Source of the DNA: Phycisphaerales bacterium
GTDB lineage: Bacteria; Planctomycetota; Phycisphaerae; Phycisphaerales; SM1A02
Reading direction: 5' to 3'
NCBI GenBank assembly: GCA_029246705.1
Contig: JAQWMQ010000020.1
Span: 1-64,000, forward strand
DNA length: 64,000 nt
The translations under genes and the position numbers were made by a program. Of this stretch, positions 25,809 to 33,801 are shown piece by piece; within the stretch, counting starts at the first letter, position 1; every line of letters starts with the position of its first letter. Below the pieces are notes generated by a model. That model had not been told where the DNA came from. It saw only the letters and a list, made by a program, of their open reading frames with translations, and did not search any database.

Positions 25809-27110
25809 TCAGGGACACCGGCCCCAGGCACTCAGCAGGATCAGCAGGTCCTGGCCATCGACCAACCCGTCGTAGTTCAGGTCCGCGAACTCGCAGGCGA
25901 CCGGGTCTTCACAGGGCCCCCAGTTGGCGAGCAAGGTGGTGAGATCGAAGCCATCGACGATTCCGTTGCCGTCGAGGTCCGCAGGACACGAGCAGACCTC
26001 GTTGCCACCACCATCGAACCAGTCACCCACCAGTTGCGTGGGCACGTTCTTGCAGGCCAGGGTGCCGCTCATGTTCATCAGCGCGCCGGAGCGGATGTTG
26101 ATCGCGGCACGCTCACTCTCCAACGCAGCCAGGTTTCCAATGACCACGCAGTCGGCGAGATCCAGTGCACTGGCACCACGAACCTCGATCGCGCCCCCAT
26201 AGTCGAGCGCCACGTTGTCGAAGAACTCACAGTCGACGATGCTCGGGCTGCTGCCGACCACGGCTGCCCCCGCCCCACTGAAGGCCTCACAGTCCCGGAT
26301 GATGCAGTCGCGCACCTCCGGGCGGCTTTCTCCAATGATGTAGAGCCCTCCGCCACGTGCGCCGCTGTAGCCGTCGAAGACGGTGAATCCCTCGAGAAGA
26401 CAGGTGACGGGTTCACCGGAAACGAACTGGACTCCACGGCGCTGGTTGCTCCCGGAGATGAAGGTCACCAACGGGCCATTGGAGGAACGGACCGCGAGAT
26501 CCTTCCCGAGGAAGTCGACCGTGGTCTCGCCGGCTCCGGTGTACACGCCCGGTGCGACGATGATCTCCGCCCCGTCGGCGGCGAAGTCGATCGCTGCCTG
26601 AATGGTCTCGAAATCACCGGGGACGTTGATCGGGGTCGAAGTGCAGTCGATGCCCTGGTTGGTGCAGGTGGTGTCCGCCCCGTTCCAGGATCCGGCGAGT
26701 TCGAAGCATTCGAACTCGCTGATTGAATCGATACAGATGCTGAACACGCAGCAGGCGCCGAGCGGCTCGTCGGTCTCGCACGCGTCTTCATCGAGGAGGC
26801 AGCTCGAGTTCGGACCGAGCCAGTAGCCCTGGATCGTGTCGCAGATGCTTTGCGTCGCGTCGAGGCAGCCTTCGTCCCCGAGGCAGCAGGCGCCTTCAGC
26901 GGTCGCCTCGCAGGCGTCGCAGCTCGAACCGGCACCGAGCCAGTCTCCACCGAGAACACTGCAGGAGAATTCAGAGACGTTCTCGTAACAGGTGGGCGGG
27001 CTGGCGACACAGCAGGCGCCACTCTGGGCGTGAACGGAAGCCACCGGCCACAGGCAGGCGCCCATCAGCAGGAGCAGAGTGGTGACCGCTTGAAAGCGTG
27101 ATTGAATCAT
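25809..27110 (-). CDS. Secreted Cys-rich, beta-helix, dockerin-like protein
   Basis: A 433-residue exported protein with a signal peptide at 1-28. Residues about 31-155 hold three Cys-rich repeats, each starting Gly-Ala-Cys-Cys and containing a Trp-Leu/Asn-Gly turn, probably disulfide-bonded. Residues about 160-360 form a right-handed parallel beta-helix (many Cys-x-Ile/Val and Gly-Gly-Gly/Ala turns), opening with Ile-Gln-Ala-Ala-Ile-Asp. The C-terminus has two dockerin-like calcium loops, each with Asp-Gly-x-Val-Asp-Gly and ending Trp-Gly-x-Cys. Beta-helices of this type often bind or cleave polysaccharide; no catalytic residue is recognised. No cohesin is in the window. Confidence 0.85.
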   Translation of the reverse strand: MIQSRFQAVTTLLLLMGACLWPVASVHAQSGACCVASPPTCYENVSEFSCSVLGGDWLGAGSSCDACEATAEGACCLGDEGCLDATQSICDTIQGYWLGPNSSCLLDEDACETDEPLGACCVFSICIDSISEFECFELAGSWNGADTTCTNQGIDCTSTPINVPGDFETIQAAIDFAADGAEIIVAPGVYTGAGETTVDFLGKDLAVRSSNGPLVTFISGSNQRRGVQFVSGEPVTCLLEGFTVFDGYSGARGGGLYIIGESRPEVRDCIIRDCEAFSGAGAAVVGSSPSIVDCEFFDNVALDYGGAIEVRGASALDLADCVVIGNLAALESERAAINIRSGALMNMSGTLACKNVPTQLVGDWFDGGGNEVCSCPADLDGNGIVDGFDLTTLLANWGPCEDPVACEFADLNYDGLVDGQDLLILLSAWGRCP

Positions 27111-27297
27111 CGATGCCTCCTGTTGAACATCTTCCGGGACGACCGGGACACCGCGATGGTAGGAAAGACCTGCTCACGTAAACAGGAGAAGCCCCGGGAA
27201 ACGCCTCGATTCAAGGACAGAAAGCAGACCCACCACCGTTGCGGGGGGGGCCAAATGCCCGCGAAGTCAGGCCATGGACGACCAGGACCAGACCAGG

Positions 27298-27323
27298 ACC
27301 ACAGGCTGGGACCACAGGCTGGG
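27298..27323. repeat. 13-bp tandem repeat between secreted-protein genes
   Basis: The unit ACCACAGGCTGGG occurs twice, followed by a partial third copy and preceded by imperfect ACCAGG repeats. It lies in the 233-base gap, 20 bases past the stop of the second beta-helix gene. Confidence 0.85.
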
Positions 27324-27343
27324 ACCAGGCGATGAGGGCTCCG

Positions 27344-28822
27344 TCAGGAGCAGGCGCCCCACTCGCCGAGCACGATCGTCAGGTCCGCACCATCAACCAG
27401 ACCGTCACCGGTGAGGTCACCAGGGCAGTCGTCCGGGACTGGGCAGGGCCCCCACTCGCCGAGCACGATCGTCAGGTCCGCACCGTCGACCACGCCGTCA
27501 CCGTTGATGTCAGCGGGACAAGTGGACCCACAGACCTCGCCGATCTGATTGCCACCACCATCGATGTGGGGGCCGTCGACCTGATCGGGCATGTTCTCGC
27601 AGATGGTCGTTCCCTGGATACGCGAGTTCTCACTGCCCTCGAAGAGGCAACCACCGCCGGAACCGGTGCCGGTCGCGGGGAGGAGATCGTTATGGGTGAT
27701 GATGCAGTCCTCGATGGTCACCGTCGCGACCAGCGCGCTGAGGCCACCTCCACGGGAATCGCTTCGATTGCCTTCGAGGAGACACCTCACGAGCGTGGCC
27801 GTCGTGGGCGCTTGCGGATCGCCGAGGACCATGATGCCGCCACCCTCGAGACGACTGGAATTCTGGGTGAGCTCGCAGTCGATCATGGTGACATTGCCGG
27901 CATAGGCGGCATGCACGGCACCACCCCTGCCGTCGGCGACATGGCGAGTGAAGTGACAGCGCTCGAGGACCGGGTTGCACGGGCCCCCACCATTACCTGA
28001 ACCGTAGACCGTCAGGCCGGCACCGCCCGAGTTGGGGTTGCCGGACTGGATGTTCGAATCGAAGAGACAGTCGAGGATCTTGGGGTCGCTGCGTGAACGC
28101 ACGTAGAGACCACCGCCGACATTGAAGGCATCGTTGGCGATGAACGAACACTCCTCGAGGAGCGGGTCGCAGTCGACCGAGCAGGCGACGCCCCCACCCC
28201 AGAGCGCGCTGTTGCCCTCGAAGAGACAACCGGTGATCCGCGGGTTCGAGGCATCGAGGATGTAGATCGCGCCGCCGTAGCCCTCGGCGGTGTTGCCGAT
28301 GAACCAGCACTCACGAATCTCGGGGTTGCAGCGCATGACCAGCATGCCCGCACCGTGTCCTTCGAGGGTCATGCCCACCATGTGGCAGTTGCTGATCGTC
28401 GGGGAAGACGTGAAGCAGTAGATGCCGCCACCAGCGAGGGTTGGACCGAAGACCGGATCATCGATGATGGCACCACGGCCACCCCCGATCTTGAACCCTT
28501 CGAGGATCGACTCGGCGTTCTCCTTGGAGATGAAGGTCACCGTGGGTGAGTCGGCATCCGGAGGCGCCTTGATCGAAGTCTTCATCGGACCGGCAACCGC
28601 GCGGACGGCGATGGCCTTGCCGAGAAAGTCGATCGCCTCGATGTAGGCTCCGGGCTGGACGAGGATCTCATCACCGGGGAGCGCGAACTCGATCGCTTCC
28701 TGGATCCTGTTGAAATCAGCTGGGCCATCATCGTCAACGGTCAGGATTTCAGCGTGACAGGTGAGAGCCGTGTTCAAGGCAAGGACCGGGATCAGGGCCT
28801 GAACCATAGTGCGACAATTCAT
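27344..28822 (-). CDS. Secreted beta-helix protein with dockerin-like tail
   Basis: A 492-residue exported protein. The start Met-Asn-Cys-Arg was chosen because GAGGAG lies seven bases upstream; signal peptide residues 1-24 end in His-Ala. Residues about 25-430 form a right-handed beta-helix with many 'Gly-Gly-Gly/Ala-x-Tyr/Val' and 'Cys-x-Phe/Ile-x-x-Asn' turns and the opening Ile-Gln-Glu-Ala-Ile-Glu typical of this polysaccharide-associated fold. Two nearly identical dockerin-like repeats close the protein, each with Asp-Gly-Ala-Asp-Leu-Thr-Ile-Val-Leu-Gly-Glu-Trp-Gly. It shares design with the upstream beta-helix gene but lacks the Gly-Ala-Cys-Cys repeats. Confidence 0.87.
   Translation of the reverse strand: MNCRTMVQALIPVLALNTALTCHAEILTVDDDGPADFNRIQEAIEFALPGDEILVQPGAYIEAIDFLGKAIAVRAVAGPMKTSIKAPPDADSPTVTFISKENAESILEGFKIGGGRGAIIDDPVFGPTLAGGGIYCFTSSPTISNCHMVGMTLEGHGAGMLVMRCNPEIRECWFIGNTAEGYGGAIYILDASNPRITGCLFEGNSALWGGGVACSVDCDPLLEECSFIANDAFNVGGGLYVRSRSDPKILDCLFDSNIQSGNPNSGGAGLTVYGSGNGGGPCNPVLERCHFTRHVADGRGGAVHAAYAGNVTMIDCELTQNSSRLEGGGIMVLGDPQAPTTATLVRCLLEGNRSDSRGGGLSALVATVTIEDCIITHNDLLPATGTGSGGGCLFEGSENSRIQGTTICENMPDQVDGPHIDGGGNQIGEVCGSTCPADINGDGVVDGADLTIVLGEWGPCPVPDDCPGDLTGDGLVDGADLTIVLGEWGACS
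27357..27484. repeat. Near-identical DNA copies coding two dockerin-like repeats
   Basis: A 35-bp exact match occurs at 27357-27391 and 27450-27484 with a 93-base period, extended on one side by a similar but diverged stretch. It encodes the two calcium loops of the overlapping gene and suggests recent internal duplication or gene conversion. Confidence 0.85.
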
Positions 28823-28968
28823 GAGCATTCTCCTCGGCATTCGAGCATACTCACTGTCACTCTCGACCGGTAGAAACAACTGCAAGGTCGGACGATCGGG
28901 TCGGCTCAAACGGCTGATACGGGCTTGGTGTCGTTTTTTTTGGCTCAGGTGAACTTAAAAACTGGTTA

Positions 28969-28988
28969 TTGACGGATTGACCCGTCAA
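28969..28988. promoter_or_regulatory. Inverted repeat in a divergent upstream region
   Basis: TTGACGG and CCGTCAA face each other across six bases, 46 bases before the dioxygenase-like gene and after an eight-T run. The left arm also resembles a -35 box. It could be an operator for one or both divergent genes; no regulator is known. Confidence 0.35.
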
Positions 28989-29034
28989 CTGCGGGTGATC
29001 TGAAGGATGATCTTCGAGGAACAGGTGGAACACG

Positions 29035-29775
29035 ATGAGCCGAACGGAAGATTTGAACAACGCGTTGGCAGTACTCCTGATCGCACTGGGTGGCATCTCC
29101 GTTTCCTTGATCGCACAGGACTGCGACCCGACCCTTCCCAACATCGAAGGCCCCTTCTACCGAACCGGCGCCCCGGAGCGAACGGACCTGTACGTCGCTT
29201 CCGAAGGAAGGCAGCTGATGATCACCGGCACCGTCGTCGGCTACGACTGTCGCCCGATCGAGGGAGCATGGCTTGATTTCTGGCATGCCGACAGCAGCGG
29301 CATCTATGACAACACCAGCCCGTCCTACGCGTTTCGAGGCCAGCAGTTCGCCGACGACGAAGGTCGATACGAACTGGTGACGAACGTGCCCGGCGAGTAC
29401 CCCGGACGACCGAAGCACCTGCACGTCAAGGTGCAGGGCGAGGTTGTGGACGAGCTCACCACGCAGTTGTACTTTCCCGACGACCCGCTCAACGACAGCG
29501 ATCCCTGGCATGACATCGAACTCGAGCTGGTGATCGAACTGGACCTGCCCGATCGCCTGCTCGTGGCGAGCTACACCTTCCAGATCGACGAACCCGGAAC
29601 CGGCTACTGTCCCGGCGACTTCAACGAGGACCGCAGGATCGACGGCGAGGACCTCACCACCCTGCTGGCCAACTGGGGAACGGACAACCCGCTCGTCGAC
29701 CTGGATGAAGACGGACTGGTCGGTGGCGCAGACCTGAGCGCGCTGCTTGGCTTCTGGGGCAGCTGCTTCGACTGA
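29035..29775 (+). CDS. Secreted intradiol-dioxygenase-like protein with dockerin-like tail
   Basis: A 246-residue protein. A hydrophobic segment at about 9-27 is a signal or anchor. Residues 30-185 match intradiol ring-cleavage dioxygenases: Ile-Glu-Gly-Pro-Phe-Tyr-Arg, Trp-His-Ala-Asp, Gly-Ile-Tyr-Asp, then Gly-Glu-Tyr followed by Arg-Pro-Lys-His-Leu-His and Leu-Thr-Thr-Gln. Two Tyr and two His in these positions are the usual non-haem Fe(III) ligands, so activity on a catechol is plausible. Residues about 190-246 are two dockerin-like calcium loops. An exported, dockerin-bearing member is unusual, since catechol cleavage is normally cytoplasmic. Confidence 0.88.
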   Translation: MSRTEDLNNALAVLLIALGGISVSLIAQDCDPTLPNIEGPFYRTGAPERTDLYVASEGRQLMITGTVVGYDCRPIEGAWLDFWHADSSGIYDNTSPSYAFRGQQFADDEGRYELVTNVPGEYPGRPKHLHVKVQGEVVDELTTQLYFPDDPLNDSDPWHDIELELVIELDLPDRLLVASYTFQIDEPGTGYCPGDFNEDRRIDGEDLTTLLANWGTDNPLVDLDEDGLVGGADLSALLGFWGSCFD

Positions 29776-29788
29776 CCGTCCCAGAGCC

Positions 29789-30973
29789 ATGAACCGAAGG
29801 AACCCGGGTTTGAAACCGATCCAACGAACGCTTCTTGCCTGCCTGGGCTTCGCTGCGATCGCAGCGGCCCCGATCCAGGATCCACCGACCGGTGACTCGG
29901 CAGCACGTTCGATGCAGGATGCCTTCGCCCGAATCGCCGGGGAACTCGCGCCCTGTGTCGTCTCGATCGCTGCCTATGCGGCGGATGCACCGGGTGACGA
30001 CCACCCGGAGATCGACGAAGCCCGCTGGCTGGTCCCGGTCACCGACGATCGTTATCCGGGACACCACCGAATCAATGCCTGCAGTGGTTTCTGCATCGAT
30101 GCAAAGACGGGCATCCTGGTCACGTCCCGCAGCCCCCTGCTGAAACCGGACGGCACGTTCGCGGAAGTCCTCGACGTGGAGACCAGCGACAAGCTGCATT
30201 CACTGGCAGTGGTGGTCGGGGCCGAGCCGACCCTGGACCTGGCATTCCTCAGGATCGTGGTTCCCGTCGATGGTCGAGAGCCCCGGATCAAGACCGTCAC
30301 ATGGGGCGACCCTGCATCGATGAAGCCCGGGTACTGGGCGTTCGGGATCGGCGACCCCTTCGGCATCGAACGTTTCATGGCCACCGGGGTGCTGAGTGCG
30401 ACGCCTTCCCGCGACTGCTACCAGGAGAAGCTGTCGGCGTCCTACCTGCAGACCGCCATGAGCATGCACCCCGAAGCCTTCGGCGGCCCACTGGTCGATC
30501 TCGACGGCAGGGTGATCGGACTGCTCGCGCCACGTGAAGGATCACGGACGATCGGCCCGCCTCGGGGTGACCTGCAGTTCGCACTGCCGTCGACGATCAT
30601 CCGGGGAATCGCACCTTCGATCATCGAACAGGGGTCGACACGCTCACCCTGGATCGGGTTCGCCGTGATGAGTCGCGGTGAGCTGCGTGCATTGCTCGGG
30701 CCCAGGGAGCTTTCGAAGCTGACCCGTCCCCCGAGCGGCATCTTCATCGAGAACGTCTTCGCACCGAGCCCGGCGCACCGGGCGGGCATTCGACCGGGCG
30801 ACTTCCTGACCCGGTTCGACGGACACCCGGTGAACACCCCGATCGAATTCCAGAAGTGGTTCTACCTCGCGGGCATCGGAAGCAACGTCGAGTTGGAGAT
30901 CTTTCGCGATGGCGAGACGATCACCACCCGGGCGGACATCGAGGTCCGTCCGACCGAGGCCGTCACCAATTGA
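29789..30973 (+). CDS. HtrA-like protease homologue lacking catalytic residues, with PDZ domain
   Basis: A 394-residue exported protein with a signal-like segment at 11-29, a trypsin-fold region (about 45-280) and a C-terminal PDZ domain (about 305-385, with Ala-Gly-Ile-Arg-Pro-Gly-Asp). The fold is HtrA/DegP-like, but the catalytic triad is broken: the expected His is Ser115 (Val-Thr-Ser-Arg-Ser-Pro), Asp150 is kept (Leu-Asp-Leu-Ala), and the nucleophile position in the Gly-Gly-Pro-Leu motif is Phe231. It is therefore probably a non-proteolytic chaperone or scaffold that binds peptides through PDZ. It begins 13 bases after the dioxygenase gene, so they likely share a transcript. Confidence 0.87.
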   Translation: MNRRNPGLKPIQRTLLACLGFAAIAAAPIQDPPTGDSAARSMQDAFARIAGELAPCVVSIAAYAADAPGDDHPEIDEARWLVPVTDDRYPGHHRINACSGFCIDAKTGILVTSRSPLLKPDGTFAEVLDVETSDKLHSLAVVVGAEPTLDLAFLRIVVPVDGREPRIKTVTWGDPASMKPGYWAFGIGDPFGIERFMATGVLSATPSRDCYQEKLSASYLQTAMSMHPEAFGGPLVDLDGRVIGLLAPREGSRTIGPPRGDLQFALPSTIIRGIAPSIIEQGSTRSPWIGFAVMSRGELRALLGPRELSKLTRPPSGIFIENVFAPSPAHRAGIRPGDFLTRFDGHPVNTPIEFQKWFYLAGIGSNVELEIFRDGETITTRADIEVRPTEAVTN

Positions 30974-30982
30974 AGCGGCGGC

Positions 30983-31192
30983 TCAGTGGTCCTCGTGACC
31001 GTGCTGGGCGTGGGCGAAGTTCAGGCTGTAGTAGATCAGGATGCCCGACAGCAGCGTGAAGAAGATCAGCAAACCGGTCATGAGATAGAAGGTGAACTGA
31101 TTGCTCAACTTGGGCAGCAACCCCGATTCAGGATCGGCGGTGGCAAGCAGGCTGGTGATCGGTTCCGACATCTCGAGAATCATGGGGACCAT
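30983..31192 (-). CDS. Small single-pass membrane protein
   Basis: A 69-residue protein with one strong membrane helix at about residues 35-57 and a His-rich end (His-Ala-Gln-His-Gly-His-Glu-Asp-His). The chosen ATG follows AAGGAG; a GTG nine codons earlier is an alternative. The His-rich tail could bind a metal. I do not recognise a family. It diverges from the next small membrane protein, another hydrophobic single-pass protein, so the two may act together. Confidence 0.6.
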   Translation of the reverse strand: MVPMILEMSEPITSLLATADPESGLLPKLSNQFTFYLMTGLLIFFTLLSGILIYYSLNFAHAQHGHEDH

Positions 31193-31368
31193 GAGGTTCG
31201 TTGCTCCTTCCAAGCCCACCCAGAATAGTCCATGAGCGGCTTCGAATCCAACTCATCGGCCGAGATGGCGCCCCTTCGCCAGCAGATCCCATCGGTGTGG
31301 TCAACTGGACGAATCGGCACGGTCCGAGTATCCATAGGGTGGAGAAAGCCCTTTTCAGAGGATTGAAC

Positions 31369-31587
31369 ATGACCGAGCTGACCGGACTGATCGAAGTCGC
31401 CACCCACGCCCAGAACCTTGTCGCTGATTTCCAGCAGGTCACGCTCTACGACGAGGAAATCCGTGAACCGGCGATCCGCGGCTTCATCATCGTCGGCTGC
31501 TTCGTCGTGCTCCCGGTGGCGGTGGCCTGGTTCTTCGAGCGATGTTCGGGCGCATATGAGCGTCGTCACGGCATCACCGACGATTGA
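31369..31587 (+). CDS. Small single-pass membrane protein
   Basis: A 72-residue protein with an amphipathic N-terminal helix, one membrane helix at about 37-55 and a short basic/acidic tail. GAGGA precedes the start by a few bases. Its 3' end overlaps the convergent rsmJ by 22 bases. Function unknown; the arrangement opposite the His-rich small membrane protein is the only clue. Confidence 0.6.
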   Translation: MTELTGLIEVATHAQNLVADFQQVTLYDEEIREPAIRGFIIVGCFVVLPVAVAWFFERCSGAYERRHGITDD

Positions 31588-32240
31588 CCCCGCTCCCAGA
31601 CGTCCCAGCGAACCAGTTTCGACTCGATTGAAAACGTCGGCTTGCCCCGACTGTCGGGTGGCAGCGCCTCGGGCGGACGCTTGAGCACCACTCGCCGGGC
31701 ACGCGTGGCGAAGGCGCAGGCGATCAGGTTCTCGGTGTCATCGGAAGTGGTGTGTCCTGCCAGCAGCTCCCGAAGCAGTTGCATCGGTTTGGTCGGCAGC
31801 GCACTCGCGGATCGTCGAGTCGGGTACATGGGATCCAGCACGATCGCCGCAGGGTGCGTGAAGGGATCTTCCGCTTCGGCAAGGATCCGACATGCGTCGC
31901 CCCGGTGCAGATGGATGCGATCGGCCTGGGCTCGATCATCAAGTCGCTCATGAGCATCCTGGAGCATGCGAGCCAGGACCGGATTCCGTTCGATTGCGAA
32001 CACCTCCCGACCAAGGGAGGCAAGTACCGCGGTGTCTCCCCCCAGTCCCGTCGTGGCATCGATCACCGGTCCCTCGACCCCACGAATCGCTCGTGCAAGC
32101 GGGTGACTGCCTCGACGGATGGCTGCCAGTTCCGCACGAACCCCCTGCCCGGGTGGGTCCTCGACTCGGCGAAGCTCAAGCCCGAGAACCATGGGTTCAA
32201 GGATCAGGCCCGATGGAATGTCGATCTCGTCGCTCGGCAT
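31566..32240 (-). CDS. rsmJ: 16S rRNA (guanine1516-N2)-methyltransferase
   Basis: RsmJ methylates G1516 of 16S rRNA using S-adenosylmethionine. In this 224-residue protein the SAM-binding block Asp-Ala-Thr-Thr-Gly-Leu-Gly-Gly-Asp is followed by Glu-Arg-Asn-Pro, as in the family, and Leu-Asp-Pro-Met-Tyr-Pro with Ser-Ala-Ser-Ala marks the catalytic region. The length fits the E. coli protein (about 250). The start is uncertain: no clear Shine-Dalgarno sequence, and the open frame extends 37 codons further upstream, into the CBS-gene leader. Confidence 0.85.
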   Translation of the reverse strand: MPSDEIDIPSGLILEPMVLGLELRRVEDPPGQGVRAELAAIRRGSHPLARAIRGVEGPVIDATTGLGGDTAVLASLGREVFAIERNPVLARMLQDAHERLDDRAQADRIHLHRGDACRILAEAEDPFTHPAAIVLDPMYPTRRSASALPTKPMQLLRELLAGHTTSDDTENLIACAFATRARRVVLKRPPEALPPDSRGKPTFSIESKLVRWDVWERGQSSVMP

Positions 32241-32265
32241 GTCCGAGAGCCTAGCCCAATCCCTC

Positions 32266-32296
32266 GCCCCAACCCTCCCGAGTGAGGGGTTGGGGC
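32266..32296. promoter_or_regulatory. Long GC-rich hairpin before the transsulfuration genes
   Basis: Arms 32266-32277 and 32284-32296 pair over 12 positions with one bulged base and a six-base loop. It stands 90 bases before the cystathionine beta-synthase start and just past the divergent rsmJ start. It has no U-run. It could be a leader structure for the sulfur genes or a terminator fragment; no known riboswitch consensus was recognised. Confidence 0.4.
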
Positions 32297-32386
32297 CCGA
32301 AGGACCGGAATTCCGCCACGGTATGCCGTGTCGATTCGGGAATCGGTCCACGATCGCCTACCATGGGCGACCCGGAGAACCCGCAA

Positions 32387-33787
32387 ATGAGCACGCAACC
32401 CAGCGCCCACCCCACCGCGCCTGTCTATGGCAACATTCTCGAGATGATCGGCAACACCCCGATGCTCGAGTTGCGGAACATGGACACCGGCCCGTGTCGA
32501 CTCTTCGTCAAGATGGAGTCGATGAACCCCGGCAACTCGATCAAGGACCGAATCGCGGTCTCGATGGTCGATGCCGCCGAGCGCGAGGGGCTCCTGAAAC
32601 CCGGAGGCCTGATCATCGAGGCGACCGCGGGCAACACCGGCCTTGCCCTTGCCCTGATCGCCGGACAGAAGGGCTACCGCGTGATGGTGGTGGTTCCCGA
32701 CAAGATGTCCGACGAGAAGATCTCCCACCTGCGCGCCATGGGCGCGGAAGTCGTGCTCACCAGGTCCGACGTCGCCAAGGGGCACCCCGAGTACTACCAG
32801 GACGTCGCGGAACGGCTTGCCACCGAAAACAAGGGCGCCTTCTACATCAACCAGTTCTTCAACGAGGCCAACCCCGACGCCCACTACGAGACCACCGGTC
32901 CGGAGATCTGGGAACAGATGGACGGTGATGTCGATGCCTTCGTCTCGGGAGTCGGTTCAGGCGGCACGATCTCGGGGGTCGGTCGTTTCCTCAAGGAGAA
33001 GAACCCGGACGTCGAGATGATTCTCGCGGACCCGGATGGTTCGATCCTCGCACCGAAGGTGAACGAAGGTCTCGACGTCGAGCCGGGAGCCTGGCTGGTC
33101 GAAGGGATCGGCGAGGACTTCGTCCCCGGGATCCTTGACCTGGACCTGGTCGACACCGCCTACACCATCCACGACGGCGAAGCCTTCATGGTCGCGCGGG
33201 AGCTTCTCCAGAAGGAAGGCGTCCTCGCCGGGTCCAGCGTCGGAACCCTGCTGGCGGCCGCGCTTCGCTACTGCCGGGAACAGACCGAACCACGGAGAGT
33301 GGTCTCGCTCATCTGCGACAACGGGGCGAAGTACCTGTCGAAGATGTTCAACGACCATTGGATGATCGCCAACGGCTTCATCAAGCGCGAGCAGCATGGC
33401 AACCTGAGGGACCTCATCGCAAGGCGCCACCTGGAAGGCGAGGACTACGTCCTTCGAGAGAACGAACCACTGCGACAGGCGATCCGTCGCATGCGCATGT
33501 TCGATGTCAGCCAGATGGTGGTCCTCGACACCGACGAGAAGGTGGTCGGGATCATCGACGAGTCGGACATCCTCCTTGCACTGTCCCGCAAGGACGCGGA
33601 TTCGACCGATTCGATATCCAGATTCATGACGCGCGACCTGGTGACCATCAGTCCCGATGCCAAGGTCGACGAACTGCTTCCGATCCTCAGGAGCGGTCGG
33701 GTCGCCATCGTCCTCGAGGATGACACCTTCTTCGGTATCATCACCCAGATCGACCTGATCAACTATCTACGAAACCAGCTTCCCTGA
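32387..33787 (+). CDS. cbs: Cystathionine beta-synthase
   Basis: Joins serine and homocysteine into cystathionine. The 466-residue protein has the PLP lysine Lys53 in Asn-Ser-Ile-Lys-Asp-Arg, the phosphate cup Gly-Ser-Gly-Gly-Thr, and Ala-Thr-Ala-Gly-Asn-Thr-Gly. Two CBS domains occupy about residues 350-460 and usually sense S-adenosylmethionine or ATP. A plain cysteine synthase lacks this regulatory pair. The start was set by GGAGA nine bases upstream; a Met eight codons earlier is possible. The next gene follows after 14 bases and completes the pathway. Confidence 0.92.
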   Translation: MSTQPSAHPTAPVYGNILEMIGNTPMLELRNMDTGPCRLFVKMESMNPGNSIKDRIAVSMVDAAEREGLLKPGGLIIEATAGNTGLALALIAGQKGYRVMVVVPDKMSDEKISHLRAMGAEVVLTRSDVAKGHPEYYQDVAERLATENKGAFYINQFFNEANPDAHYETTGPEIWEQMDGDVDAFVSGVGSGGTISGVGRFLKEKNPDVEMILADPDGSILAPKVNEGLDVEPGAWLVEGIGEDFVPGILDLDLVDTAYTIHDGEAFMVARELLQKEGVLAGSSVGTLLAAALRYCREQTEPRRVVSLICDNGAKYLSKMFNDHWMIANGFIKREQHGNLRDLIARRHLEGEDYVLRENEPLRQAIRRMRMFDVSQMVVLDTDEKVVGIIDESDILLALSRKDADSTDSISRFMTRDLVTISPDAKVDELLPILRSGRVAIVLEDDTFFGIITQIDLINYLRNQLP

Positions 33788-33801
33788 AGACGAGCGAAAC
33801 A

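Noticed and set aside
27240-27250. Run of eight G residues between the beta-helix genes
   Set aside because: It could be a phase-variable tract, but it lies in a gap without a nearby start codon on either strand.
32241-32386. S-adenosylmethionine or S-adenosylhomocysteine riboswitch before the transsulfuration genes
   Set aside because: Only one simple hairpin is present; no multi-stem core or conserved loop of a known class could be matched by eye.
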